Notes: generated by a model not told the origin, from the letters alone. Counted from the stretch's first letter, positions 51,845 to 60,408 are shown. The stretch: 64,000 nt of DNA from Mycobacterium sp. 236(2023) (GCF_029623955.1 NZ_JARSBP010000013.1:1-64000), one strand, 5' to 3'. Program-made: numbers and translations.

Positions 51845-53047
51845 GTGCCGCTCCGTCCCATCGTGCGGTTCGGCGGCGGACCCGAGGTCGAGAGCCTGCG
51901 GACCGAACTGCGCTCATGGCTCGACGAGCATCTGCCCGACGAGTTCCGGCGCACCGCAGCCAATCCCGACTACCTGCCGCGCGAGAGCCACGACCGCGCG
52001 GTCGAGTTCTGCCGCGCCCTACACGAGCGGGGGTGGTTCGTGCCCCAGTGGCCGGTGGAGTTCGGCGGGGGTGGACTCGGTGTGGTCGAGCAGGTGGTCA
52101 TCCGCGAGGAGCTCGCCTACGCCGGCGCTCCGATGGTGAACACCAACGGCGTCAACATGCTTGCCCCCGTCCTGTTCCGGTTCGGCACCCGCGAGCAACA
52201 AGACGAGCACCTCCCGAAAATCGCGCGTTCCGAACGCATGTGGGCGCAGGGGTACTCGGAGCCGGAAGCGGGTTCCGATCTCGCCGCCCTGCGAATGACG
52301 GCGCGCAGGGACGGTGCGGACTACATCCTCGACGGGCAGAAGACGTGGACCAGCAACGGTGTTCTCGCCGACTGGATCTTCGTGCTGGCGCGCACGTCAC
52401 CGCTCGGAGAGAAACGCCAGAGCGGGATCTCGTTCTTCCTCGTCGATCTCGACACACCCGGAATCACCCGCCGGCCGATCCGCTCCATGACTGGCTACCC
52501 GACGTTCGCCGAGGAGTTCTTCGACGGCGTCCGGGTTCCCGCGGCGAACCTGGTGGGCGCCGAGGGCGAAGGCTGGAAGGTCGCCAAGGCCCTGCTCGTC
52601 GCGGAGCGGTCCAACGTCACCAGGGCCGCGCAGGCACAGCGCTACCTCGACGAACTGGTCGACTGGTGCCGAGATCAGCGCGGAACCTCACACGATCCAC
52701 TCGCCGACCCCGTCACCCGGCTCGCGTTGGCGCGTGCCGTTGAGCGCGTCGAGGTCGGCCGGGCGCTGTCGTACCGTGTGGCCCATCAGCAGGCCGCAGA
52801 TCAGCTGGACCCCGCGTTGCCGTCGCTGTCGAAGCTGTACCACTCCGAGCTCACCGCCGAACTGCGTCAGCTCGGCGCGGCGATTCTCGGCCCGGCGGGC
52901 GCTCTGCTCCCCGAGGACCCCGACGCGCTACTCCACGGCCACTTCTCCGAGGGCCTCCTGCTGTCGCTGCTGCACACGATCGGTGGCGGAACCAGCGAGA
53001 TCCAACGCGACCTGATATCGACTGCGGGCCTGGGACTTCCGCGTTAG
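51845..53047 (+). CDS. Acyl-CoA dehydrogenase, FAD-binding type (FadE)
   Basis: 400 residues from the GTG two bases after the crotonase stop; another GTG five codons on is possible. FAD motif AQGYSEPEAGSDLAALRM, KTWTSNGVLADW and C-terminal IGGGTSEIQRD, again with Gly at the medium-chain base position. It is the only FadE of the window without an adjacent partner-type FadE. Its stop overlaps a convergent crotonase by four bases. Confidence 0.91.
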   Translation: MPLRPIVRFGGGPEVESLRTELRSWLDEHLPDEFRRTAANPDYLPRESHDRAVEFCRALHERGWFVPQWPVEFGGGGLGVVEQVVIREELAYAGAPMVNTNGVNMLAPVLFRFGTREQQDEHLPKIARSERMWAQGYSEPEAGSDLAALRMTARRDGADYILDGQKTWTSNGVLADWIFVLARTSPLGEKRQSGISFFLVDLDTPGITRRPIRSMTGYPTFAEEFFDGVRVPAANLVGAEGEGWKVAKALLVAERSNVTRAAQAQRYLDELVDWCRDQRGTSHDPLADPVTRLALARAVERVEVGRALSYRVAHQQAADQLDPALPSLSKLYHSELTAELRQLGAAILGPAGALLPEDPDALLHGHFSEGLLLSLLHTIGGGTSEIQRDLISTAGLGLPR

Positions 53048-53802
53048 CCGAACTGCGCTCGGCCCGCCGCCGCGCCCGAGCGCTGCTGCGCGACCGTCGC
53101 GACTGCCAGCTCCAGCGGGTGGAAGGCCGCCAGCTGGACCGCTTCCGCGGACGCGATGAGCCGCTTGGTCAGCTCGCAGGCTCCGGGGTCCGCGTCGGCG
53201 AGTTCGCGCGCGATGGCGACGGCGTCCTCGATCGACTCTCCTGATTCCGCGAGGTCGGTGACCAAGCCGAGTCGATGGGCGTCCTCAGCCGGCAGTCTCG
53301 TGCCGCGTAACAGCAGCGATGACGCTCTGTGCCTGCCCAATTGCTGCGTCAAACGCCAGGCGAGGCCGCCGTCCGGCACGACCGCGCGGGCCACGAAGGG
53401 CGCTGAGAAGAACGACGCGCGAGCCGCGACGACCAGGTCGCACGACAGCGCGAGACTCCACCCTAGACCGACCGCCGCTCCCTCCACGGCGGCGATGGTG
53501 GGCATCGGGAGTTCGCGCAGCTGAGCCATGACGCGTTGGGCGTGCTCGACGCGTCCGGCCGGCCCCATCGGTCCGTCACCGTGCGCGGGGCCGGTCTTCA
53601 GGTCGCCTCCGGCGCTGAAGAATCCGCCGTTTCCCGCGATGACGACACCGCGTGCGCCGCCGACCCCCGCCAGTGCGGCGGACAACTCCGTCCACGACTC
53701 GTACCGCAGCGAGTTCCGTTGCGCGGGACGGTTCAACAGGACCAGCGCGATGCCGTCCCGATCCTCGATCAGGACCAGCGGGTCGTCGGACTCGGTGGCC
53801 AC
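53044..53802 (-). CDS. Crotonase-fold protein, atypical active site
   Basis: 252 residues starting GTG, one base overlapping the previous stop (TAGTG). Motifs GFFSAGGDLKTG, EGAAVGLGWSL and VVPDGGLAW. GGGCEL becomes GLGWSL and GQPE becomes SAPF, so no hydratase glutamates; the PDGG aspartate suggests an isomerase. A longer upstream reading lies inside the neighbouring crotonase and is rejected. Last gene of the long minus-strand run. Confidence 0.88.
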   Translation of the reverse strand: MATESDDPLVLIEDRDGIALVLLNRPAQRNSLRYESWTELSAALAGVGGARGVVIAGNGGFFSAGGDLKTGPAHGDGPMGPAGRVEHAQRVMAQLRELPMPTIAAVEGAAVGLGWSLALSCDLVVAARASFFSAPFVARAVVPDGGLAWRLTQQLGRHRASSLLLRGTRLPAEDAHRLGLVTDLAESGESIEDAVAIARELADADPGACELTKRLIASAEAVQLAAFHPLELAVATVAQQRSGAAAGRAQFG

Positions 53803-54599
53803 TAGCGGTTGAGGAACCGGTCGATCGCGGCGCGGTGTTCGGGCGTGGTGAAGCACTCGGTCTCCGCCGAGATGCCGAACTCCAGAATGGCGGTCACCGC
53901 CCGCTCCGCGTGGAGGTTGAGTGTGCGCTTGGTGTCCTGCACCGCACGGGCCGGCAGCGCCGCGAGCCGATGCGCGAGCGCGAGACCCTCGGCCTTGATG
54001 TCGGCGTGTGGCACCACACGGTTGGCCAGCCCGAGTTCGACGGCCTTGTCCGCCTTGATCCTCTCCCCCAGCAGCAGGTACTCCTTGGCCTTGAGCAGGC
54101 TCATGAGAAGCGGCCACAGCACCGATCCCCCGTCGCCGGCGACCAAACCGCTGGCGACGTGGGTGTCGGCGAAGAACGACCGGTCGGACATCAACACAAT
54201 GTCGCAGAGCACCGCGATGCTGCAGCCGAATCCCACGGCGGGGCCGTTCACCGCCGCCACGATCGGCAGCGGGAAGTCGATCATGTCGCGCACGATGCGG
54301 CGTGCGTCGCGCATCCCCTCGCGGCGGGTCACCGGATTCTCGACGTGAGTGTGCAGCCACTCGACGAGATCCCCACCGGCGGAGAAGAAGTCACCGGTCC
54401 CCGTCAACAGCACCGCGCGGGCGTTGGCGTCCTCCCCCAGCGTCGTCCAGAGCCGGGCGAAGGCGCCGTGCATGCGGTTGTTGACCGCGTTGGCGTTGCC
54501 GGGGTTGTTCAGCGTGACGATCCTGACCGGACCGTCCTCGGCCACCAGAATCTCGTCGCACCCCGTGACGCCGGAGGTGCCCTGCGGAAGTTCGGTCAT
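53802..54599 (-). CDS. Crotonase-fold protein, atypical active site
   Basis: 265 residues. Motifs DFFSAGGDLVEWLHTH, NGPAVGFGCSI and VAGDGGSVLWP. Hydratase glutamates are replaced by Ser and His (FADTHV), and the GDGG aspartate is again isomerase-like. The ATG is about eight bases behind TATCAT on the coding strand and has no clear ribosome-binding site, so the mRNA may be nearly leaderless. Preceded by a perfect operator-like palindrome that separates it from the P450 upstream, so it probably begins its own transcript. Confidence 0.88.
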   Translation of the reverse strand: MTELPQGTSGVTGCDEILVAEDGPVRIVTLNNPGNANAVNNRMHGAFARLWTTLGEDANARAVLLTGTGDFFSAGGDLVEWLHTHVENPVTRREGMRDARRIVRDMIDFPLPIVAAVNGPAVGFGCSIAVLCDIVLMSDRSFFADTHVASGLVAGDGGSVLWPLLMSLLKAKEYLLLGERIKADKAVELGLANRVVPHADIKAEGLALAHRLAALPARAVQDTKRTLNLHAERAVTAILEFGISAETECFTTPEHRAAIDRFLNR

Positions 54600-54614
54600 C
54601 GCATCGGATGATAG

Positions 54615-54635
54615 AACAGATGCTGTTTATTTGTA
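54615..54635. promoter_or_regulatory. Operator-like palindrome AACAG-ATG-CTGTT
   Basis: Perfect 5-bp arms (54615-54627) continuing as CTGTTTATTTGTA, 12 of 13 matches to the consensus. The lower strand also reads CTGTTCTATCAT, placing a TATCAT -10-like hexamer upstream of the crotonase ATG. Best single example of the element, 15 bases before that start and just after the P450 stop. Confidence 0.65.
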
Positions 54636-54638
54636 TAG

Positions 54639-55844
54639 CTACCGCACCAGCGCCGGCATGGCGTCCCAGCCACGAACCGTCGAGGTCGTCACCATCCGTG
54701 CTCGAGGCGCGTCTATCTCCCACTCGGGGAATCGGTTCAACACCTCGTCGATGGCGATTCTGCCCTCCATGCGCGCCAACGAAGCACCGAGGCAGTAGTG
54801 CACCCCGATACCGAAACCCAAGTGGGAAGCTGCTTTACGGTTGATGTTGAAGACATCGCCGTCGGGCGGGAATTGACGATCATCGCGGTTGGCTGCGCCA
54901 ACGATCAGCATCATCACACTGCCTGCGGGCACGGTGCGCCCGTAGTATTCGACGTCGCGCTGCACGAAGCGCCCGATGTGCGGTGCCGGAGGCTCGAAGC
55001 GCATCAACTCCTCGACCGCGTTGCCCAGCAGACTCCGATCAGCGACGAGTTGTCGCCGTTGCTCTGGGTGTTCGGCGAGAACCTTGCCAGCCCAACCAAT
55101 AAGCCTGGTCGTCGTCTCACTTCCCGCCGCGGCCACCTGCAGGATGCAGACGAGTAACTCGTCCCTCGTCAGCCGTCGAACATGCCCCTCCACGTCCACG
55201 AACTCGGCGTTCAACATTTCCGTCACGACGTCATCGGATGGGTTCCGCTCCCGCCAGTCGACGTACTCGGTGAAGAGTTCACCCGTGTCGTAGCCCGACG
55301 AGGCCGATTGCATGGTGCCACCCTCCTCGGTGCGGACATGACCGTCGGCGTGGTCGCGGACAGCCTCCTGCATCTCGTCGGGAATGCCCAGCAGCGAGCA
55401 GATCACGCGCATCGGCATATCGGCACCGAGATGCGCGATGAAGTCGAATCCTCCGGTTCCAACGAGGGGATCGAGGCTCCGCGCGCAGAACTCTCGCGTC
55501 GTGGACTCGAGTTCACGCATCTTCCGCGGAGTGAACATCCGCCCCAACGCCCTGCGGTACGTGTCGTGCGTCGGCGGATCCTGCATCAGGAACATACCCG
55601 GTGGCACGGGCATGTCGGCCTTGATCAGTTCGAGGATGTTACCCCGAGAAGAGCTGAACGTGTGGTGATCATGAAGGGCGGCATGACAATCCGCGTATCG
55701 ACTCAGCGCGAAGAAGTCGTGCTCCGCGTTGTACGAGAGCGGGGCCTCGTCCCGCAGCAGCCGAAACAGCGGATAAGGATCGGCGTTCAATTCACCGTCG
55801 TAAGGGTTGTAGTGGAGCTCTCCACCGCCCCGTACGCTCGCCAT
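54639..55844 (-). CDS. Cytochrome P450
   Basis: 401 residues. I-helix AAAGSETTTRLI, K-helix EELMRFEPP, heme loop FGIGVHYCLGA; opening YNPYDGELNADPYPLFRLL and DPPTHDTYRRALGRMF are like the 49.7 kb P450. The ATG lies three bases after the upstream stop, so translation is coupled. Part of the operon that begins with the fused E1 gene. Confidence 0.94.
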   Translation of the reverse strand: MASVRGGGELHYNPYDGELNADPYPLFRLLRDEAPLSYNAEHDFFALSRYADCHAALHDHHTFSSSRGNILELIKADMPVPPGMFLMQDPPTHDTYRRALGRMFTPRKMRELESTTREFCARSLDPLVGTGGFDFIAHLGADMPMRVICSLLGIPDEMQEAVRDHADGHVRTEEGGTMQSASSGYDTGELFTEYVDWRERNPSDDVVTEMLNAEFVDVEGHVRRLTRDELLVCILQVAAAGSETTTRLIGWAGKVLAEHPEQRRQLVADRSLLGNAVEELMRFEPPAPHIGRFVQRDVEYYGRTVPAGSVMMLIVGAANRDDRQFPPDGDVFNINRKAASHLGFGIGVHYCLGASLARMEGRIAIDEVLNRFPEWEIDAPRARMVTTSTVRGWDAMPALVR

Positions 55845-55847
55845 GTT

Positions 55848-56855
55848 TCAGCGGGCGAGCTCTCGGGTGGCGCTGGATTCGGCGGCGGTAACCATGCCAC
55901 CGAGGCTGGCCCGGATGATCTCCTCGGCCTCCGCGACGATCCGCGATACGACCTCACCCGCAGAGGGGATGTCGTCGATCAGGCCCATCGCGGTACCGAT
56001 CCACCAGACGCCGGCCTCCAGGTCGCCCGTCTCGTACACCTTCACGCCGCGCTTGCCCGCGACCAGATGCGCGATGTCCGCGAATTGCCCGCCCTTGTTA
56101 AGAATCTCGACGACTTCGCGCGAGATCGTGTTGCTCGCCACCCGGCCCGTATTACGCAGCGTCCGGAAGATCAATTCGGTGCCCAGTTCGTTGCCGGCGA
56201 CGATCGCCTCCTTGACCTTTTGGTGGATCGGCGACTCGACGGTGCACATGAACCGCGACCCCATGTTGATGCCGTCCGCACCGAGCGCCAGTGCGGCGAC
56301 CAGACCGCGCCCGTCGGCGAATCCGCCGGAGGCGATCATCGGGATCTCGATCTCCTTGGCAGCGGCGGGGATCAGCACGAGTCCGGGGATGTCGTCCTCG
56401 CCGGGATGGCCTGCGCACTCGAAGCCGTCGATGCTGATGCCGTCGACGCCGAGGCTCTGCGCCTTCACCGCGTGCCGCACCGACGTGCACTTGTGCAGCA
56501 CCTTGATCCCGTTGTCGTGAAAGATCGGCAGGTGGGGTGCGGGGTTGGAGCCCGCCGTCTCGACGATCTTGATACCCGCGTCGACGATCACCTGGCGGTA
56601 CTCCTCGTACGGCGGCGGGTTGATCGTCGGCAGGATGGTGAGGTTCACGCCGAACGGCTTGTCGGTGAGGTCCCTCGCCCTGGCTATCTCGTTGGCGAGA
56701 TCCGCGGGGGTCGGCTGCGTCAGCGCTGTGATCAACCCGAGACCGCCCGCATCCGACACCGCTGCGGCCAACTCGGCCCGACCCACCCACTGCATGCCAC
56801 CCTGGACGATGGGCGCCTCGATGCCGAAGGATTCGGTGAATTTGGTGGTAATCAA
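55848..56855 (-). CDS. Nitronate monooxygenase/NPD-family flavoprotein
   Basis: 335 residues, FMN TIM barrel: PIVQGGMQWVG start, DGFECAGHPGEDD with the active-site His, ASGGFADGRGLVAALALGAD and INMGSRFMC phosphate-binding motifs. Mycobacterial relatives include the sterol-ring enzyme IpdC type as well as true nitronate monooxygenases and enoyl reductases, so a role in oxidising or reducing a CoA intermediate is plausible. Begins with TTG, with AAAGGA ten bases upstream. Confidence 0.88.
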   Translation of the reverse strand: MITTKFTESFGIEAPIVQGGMQWVGRAELAAAVSDAGGLGLITALTQPTPADLANEIARARDLTDKPFGVNLTILPTINPPPYEEYRQVIVDAGIKIVETAGSNPAPHLPIFHDNGIKVLHKCTSVRHAVKAQSLGVDGISIDGFECAGHPGEDDIPGLVLIPAAAKEIEIPMIASGGFADGRGLVAALALGADGINMGSRFMCTVESPIHQKVKEAIVAGNELGTELIFRTLRNTGRVASNTISREVVEILNKGGQFADIAHLVAGKRGVKVYETGDLEAGVWWIGTAMGLIDDIPSAGEVVSRIVAEAEEIIRASLGGMVTAAESSATRELAR

Positions 56856-56870
56856 GAAGATTCGGTCCTT

Positions 56871-57710
56871 TCAGGAGTCCTGCGGTGCCCAGGCGGGCCG
56901 GCGGGTGGAAACGAACGCATCGCGATCGGACGCGGTGGGCCAGTCGGGCGAGCGCTTCTGCAGGAAGGCCGTGAACGCCTCGATCTGCTCGGCGGTCCCC
57001 ATGGAGGCCCAGTACCCCGAAACATCGACGGGTGGCAGGGCACGGGCCATCTCGCGTTTCATCGCAGCGCGTGCAGCGGGCCCGGTGTTGCGCACCCGGT
57101 CCAGCAGTGCGGCCGTCTCTGCCCGGAGGTCGTCGTGCGGAACCACCTTGCCCACGAGTCCGAGGCGTTCGGCCTCGACTGCGTCGATCCAATCATTGCC
57201 GTAGATCATGTGATTCGCCCGCAGTGTGCCGATGCGCTGTGGGATGCGCGCAGCGATGAACGCCTCGTACACCCCTCGGGTGAGGTCCGGCACGCGCAGC
57301 CGAGACCGGTCCGACGCGATGACCAGGTCGGCGTAGAGCGTCATGACCAGACCGCCGCCGAGTGCCAGGCCGTTCACGGCGCACACGACGATCTTAGGGA
57401 TCTTGCCGAGCGTCTCGAACGGTGTCGCGTCGTAGGCCTCGGTGAACGAATCCCAGCGTCGATCGGGGTTACCGATGGCATTCATGTCACCGCCCGCGCA
57501 GAACACGTCACCCGCGCCGGTGATCACCAGGAAGTTCAGTGCGGGTTCGTCGGCCACGATCATCGCCGCGCGTTTGATCCCGTGATAACCGTCCGCGGTC
57601 AACGCGTTTCGCTTCTCGGGTCTGTCGATGGTCACCGTGAGCGTGTCACCGTCGATGGCGGCGGTCAGTTCCTCGGCCGCCAGATCGACGTGCGCGGGTA
57701 GACCCGTCAC
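56871..57710 (-). CDS. Crotonase-fold protein, atypical active site
   Basis: 279 residues from a GTG overlapping the lipoyl-protein stop (GTGA). Motifs VFCAGGDMNAIG and NGLALGGGLVM; GGGCEL reads GGGLVM and GQPE reads RVPD, so the hydratase pair is lost, with Asp at the second place. The segment TRGVYEAFIAARIPQRIG replaces the usual PGAGG loop. C-terminal end (SPDWPTASDRDAF) is longer than in simple hydratases. Confidence 0.88.
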   Translation of the reverse strand: MTGLPAHVDLAAEELTAAIDGDTLTVTIDRPEKRNALTADGYHGIKRAAMIVADEPALNFLVITGAGDVFCAGGDMNAIGNPDRRWDSFTEAYDATPFETLGKIPKIVVCAVNGLALGGGLVMTLYADLVIASDRSRLRVPDLTRGVYEAFIAARIPQRIGTLRANHMIYGNDWIDAVEAERLGLVGKVVPHDDLRAETAALLDRVRNTGPAARAAMKREMARALPPVDVSGYWASMGTAEQIEAFTAFLQKRSPDWPTASDRDAFVSTRRPAWAPQDS

Positions 57711-57934
57711 GAAATCACGGCGACGAGGGCGCCGATGTCATAGGTCTCGCCCTCCGAGACCTTCCAGGACACCGTGCCCGATGCGGGCGCCTCGATGTCC
57801 ATCTCGACCTTGTCGGTGGCGATCGAGTAGAGCGGATCACCCTCGTTGACCGTTGCACCGTCCTCGACAAAGAACTCGGTGATCTCAGCTTCGGTGATCG
57901 CGTCGCCGGGTTTGGGAATCCGGACCTCTGTCAC
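57707..57934 (-). CDS. Stand-alone lipoyl/biotinyl-domain protein
   Basis: 75 residues forming one lipoyl domain and nothing else: VRIPKPGDAITEAEITEFFV, then the lipoylation hairpin ATDKVEMDIEAPASG with the modified Lys, and GTVSWKVSEGETYDIGALVAVI. No E1/E3-binding or acyltransferase region follows. GTG start overlapping the E1 stop, with GGAGG upstream. Probably the swinging arm for the fused E1 enzyme; an E2 catalytic domain would have to come from elsewhere or be unnecessary. Confidence 0.9.
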   Translation of the reverse strand: MTEVRIPKPGDAITEAEITEFFVEDGATVNEGDPLYSIATDKVEMDIEAPASGTVSWKVSEGETYDIGALVAVIS

Positions 57935-59952
57935 TTGAACCTCCTGATCGCTTCGACGAGCGCGGCGGCCCCTGGCCGGCACGCAGCCTCCAGGGTGGCC
58001 GCCCTGGGAACCGGGGTGTAGGTCCCGGCTACGCGCTGGATCGGCGCGCTGAGCGCACCGAACAGTTCGGTCCCGACCGCCGCCGCGATCTCGGCACCCG
58101 GCCCACAGAAGCCGACCGACTCATGCGCGACGACCAAACGCGTGGTCTTGCGCACCGAGGCGAACACCGTCGCCAGATCCAGTGGCACCAGCGTTCGGAG
58201 ATCCACGACTTCGACCGAGATCCCTTCGGCCGCCAGCTCTTCGGCTGCCTCCAGCGCGGCGTGGACCATCACGCCGTAGGTGACCACCGAAACGTCGGAT
58301 CCCTCTCGCTTGACATCTGCCTGTCCAAGCGGAATCGCGTAGTCCACCACGGGAACAGGGCCCTTGCCGCCGCCGTAGTACAGCTTCATGGACTCGATGA
58401 ACAGACACGGGTCGTCGTCGGCTAGGCACGTGTTGAGCAGCCCCACGGCATCAGCGGCAGTACTGGGCCACACCACCTTCAATCCCGGAGTGTGCATGGC
58501 CCACGCCTCGAACGCCTGCGAGTGTTGAGCTCCCGCAGCCATTCCCACCATCGTGCGGATCACCAACGGCGCACTCGTGCGCCCACCGGACATGTACCGC
58601 ACCTTCGCGGCGTGGTTGGCGATCTGATCCATCGCCACCCCAAGGAAGTCCATGAACATCAGTTCGGCCACCGGCCGCAATCCGCCGAGCGACGCGCCGA
58701 TCGCAGCGCCGATGATCGAAGACTCCGCGATAGGCGTATCGAGAACACGATCCTCCCCGTACTTCGCGGACAGCCCGGCGGTGACCTTGAACATGCCGCC
58801 ACCGGAGGGGTCGCCGATATCCTCGCCCAGCAGCACGATCGTGTCGTCCGCCGCCATCGCCCGGTCCAGCGTGCGGTTCACCGCCTGCACCAGACCGAGT
58901 TCCTCCGTCTCGCCGCCGGGCATCTCGGCCCGCGAATCACCGCCTGACGAGACCTCGGACCCGTTGTCGGAGAACACGTCCCGCATGAGTTCATCGACAC
59001 CCGGTGGCGCCGACGCCACCGCGGCGGTGAACGCCTCATCCAATTCAGCGGACACCTCTGCGTCGACGGCATCAAGATCGGCAGCGCTGACCACACCCTG
59101 GTCGATCAGCCGACGCCGGTAGCGGTCGAACGGCGGGTCCGCCCGCTTGGCCGCCAGTTCGTCCTGATCTGCGTAACCCATCGCGTCACCGAAGTAGTGA
59201 CCCTGCAGCCGGTACGCGACAGCCTCGACGAACGTCGGTCCGTCGCCGGCCCTGGCACGCTCGGCGGCCACCGTCACAGCCTCGTACACCGCGTGCGGGT
59301 CGGTGCCGTCGACCGTGACACCCGGCATGCCATAACCGGCGGCACGATCCGATAGCCGTTCGGAGCGGGTGTAGCGGCCATAGGCCGTTCCCTCGGCCCA
59401 GGAGTTGTTCTGACAGAGAAAGATTACGGGGAGCCCCCAGACCGCTGCCATGTTCATGGCCTCGTGGACGTACCCGATGCTGGTGGCACCGTCACCAAAG
59501 CTCACCAGGACCACCTGACCGGTGTGTCGCCGCGTTGCAGCCAAAGCGATGCCGTTGGCGATCAAGGGGCCCGCACCCACGATGCCGGTTGTCCACGAGA
59601 CCCCGTGTCCGGGATCGTAGATTCCCATCGCGCCGGCCTTGCCTCGCGACAATCCGGCCTCGCGGCCGAGGATCTCGGCGAAGTACCCGCGCAGGTCGAT
59701 GCCCTTGGCGATGACATCGCCCAGTCCGCGGTAGGTCGTGACGAGTTGATCGCCGTCCGCCAGCGCGAGCATGGCGCCCGCCGACATCGCCTCCTGACCG
59801 TCGACCGGCCAGTAACTCATGGCCGCCTCGCCCGAGGACAGCGCCTTGCGGACGCGTTTATCGCCGTGGTGGACCTTGCTCATCAATCGGTACAGCGCCA
59901 GTGCGCGTTCCGCCGTCGGCGATGACGGTTCGGTGTCCAACTGGGTTGACAT
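57931..59952 (-). CDS. Fused alpha-beta TPP-dependent dehydrogenase E1 component
   Basis: 673 residues joining an E1-alpha half (about 1-330; TPP motif FGDGATSIGYVHEAM ending in QNN) and an E1-beta half (from about 365; VLLGEDIG, AESSIIGAAIGASLGG, VVDLRTLVPLDL) through a Gly/Ser/Glu linker. In most 2-oxoacid dehydrogenases of this type (branched-chain, acetoin) these are separate genes. It decarboxylates a 2-oxoacid, or cleaves an acyloin, and passes the acyl group to lipoyl. ATG chosen five bases after GAGGAG. Upstream lies the NTF2-DUF35-Ltp group. Confidence 0.92.
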   Translation of the reverse strand: MSTQLDTEPSSPTAERALALYRLMSKVHHGDKRVRKALSSGEAAMSYWPVDGQEAMSAGAMLALADGDQLVTTYRGLGDVIAKGIDLRGYFAEILGREAGLSRGKAGAMGIYDPGHGVSWTTGIVGAGPLIANGIALAATRRHTGQVVLVSFGDGATSIGYVHEAMNMAAVWGLPVIFLCQNNSWAEGTAYGRYTRSERLSDRAAGYGMPGVTVDGTDPHAVYEAVTVAAERARAGDGPTFVEAVAYRLQGHYFGDAMGYADQDELAAKRADPPFDRYRRRLIDQGVVSAADLDAVDAEVSAELDEAFTAAVASAPPGVDELMRDVFSDNGSEVSSGGDSRAEMPGGETEELGLVQAVNRTLDRAMAADDTIVLLGEDIGDPSGGGMFKVTAGLSAKYGEDRVLDTPIAESSIIGAAIGASLGGLRPVAELMFMDFLGVAMDQIANHAAKVRYMSGGRTSAPLVIRTMVGMAAGAQHSQAFEAWAMHTPGLKVVWPSTAADAVGLLNTCLADDDPCLFIESMKLYYGGGKGPVPVVDYAIPLGQADVKREGSDVSVVTYGVMVHAALEAAEELAAEGISVEVVDLRTLVPLDLATVFASVRKTTRLVVAHESVGFCGPGAEIAAAVGTELFGALSAPIQRVAGTYTPVPRAATLEAACRPGAAALVEAIRRFK

Positions 59953-59984
59953 CAACACTCCTCGACGGTCAGGCGCATCAGTCT

Positions 59985-60012
59985 ACAATAGAACGAATTC
60001 TGTTCAGTCGTG
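59985..60012. promoter_or_regulatory. Recurring operator-like element upstream of E1 gene
   Basis: AACGA-ATT-CTGTT (59992-60004) is a degenerate copy of AACAG-N3-CTGTT, continuing as CTGTTCAGTCGTG (11 of 13). TATTGT on the lower strand at 59985-59990 is a candidate -10 box for the E1 operon, with about 32 bases to the ATG. The site overlaps the stop of the NTF2-like gene, so the E1 operon can be transcribed separately. Confidence 0.52.
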
Positions 60013-60408
60013 CTGCTTGCCGACTTTCGCCAACTCCGCCGCGAACAACATGCGATCGAAGTAGCACCGCTCCAGAATCAGACCGTCACCGTTGAACCCG
60101 AACAGATTGATGCTCAACATGTTGACGGGTGTGCCGGGACAGGTGGTTCTGGTCTCGACGATCAACCCGTCGACCGAGTGAAAGATCTCTTCGGCGGTGT
60201 AGTGCATCCTCGGCAGCTCCTCCCACTGCGTCAGGATCATCTGTCGCACCGCCGCGTCGCCGTCGAAAACCGCAGCGGTGGGCACGATCTCGTACCGCGG
60301 ATGGGCGAACGTGGCCATGATCGCATCGAGGTCGCGATCGTTTTCACCGGCGACATGCCGAAGCACCAGCGCCTCGCGACGACGGTGCAGGTGCGCCGTC
60401 GCGCTCAC
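60004..60408 (-). CDS. SnoaL/NTF2-like protein
   Basis: 134 residues. NTF2-like fold: LVLRHVAGENDRDLDAIMATF, a middle strand pair (FHSVDGLIVETRTTCPG) and a C-terminal strand FNGDGLILERCYFDRM. Candidate small dehydratase, isomerase or binding protein; no catalytic residue can be assigned. GTG start overlapping the DUF35 stop (GTGA). Third NTF2-like protein in the window, here tied to the Ltp-DUF35 pair. Confidence 0.83.
   Translation of the reverse strand: MSATAHLHRRREALVLRHVAGENDRDLDAIMATFAHPRYEIVPTAAVFDGDAAVRQMILTQWEELPRMHYTAEEIFHSVDGLIVETRTTCPGTPVNMLSINLFGFNGDGLILERCYFDRMLFAAELAKVGKQHD

Noticed and set aside
55182..57701. Plus-strand open frame of 839 codons
   Set aside because: Lies antisense to the P450, flavoprotein and crotonase genes; its translation is Arg/Asp/His rich with no domain, a usual effect of high GC in codon third positions.
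59991..60005. Possible LexA/SOS box (GAAC...GTTC)
   Set aside because: The spacer is seven bases, not the four of the mycobacterial SOS box, and the flanks match the recurring local element.
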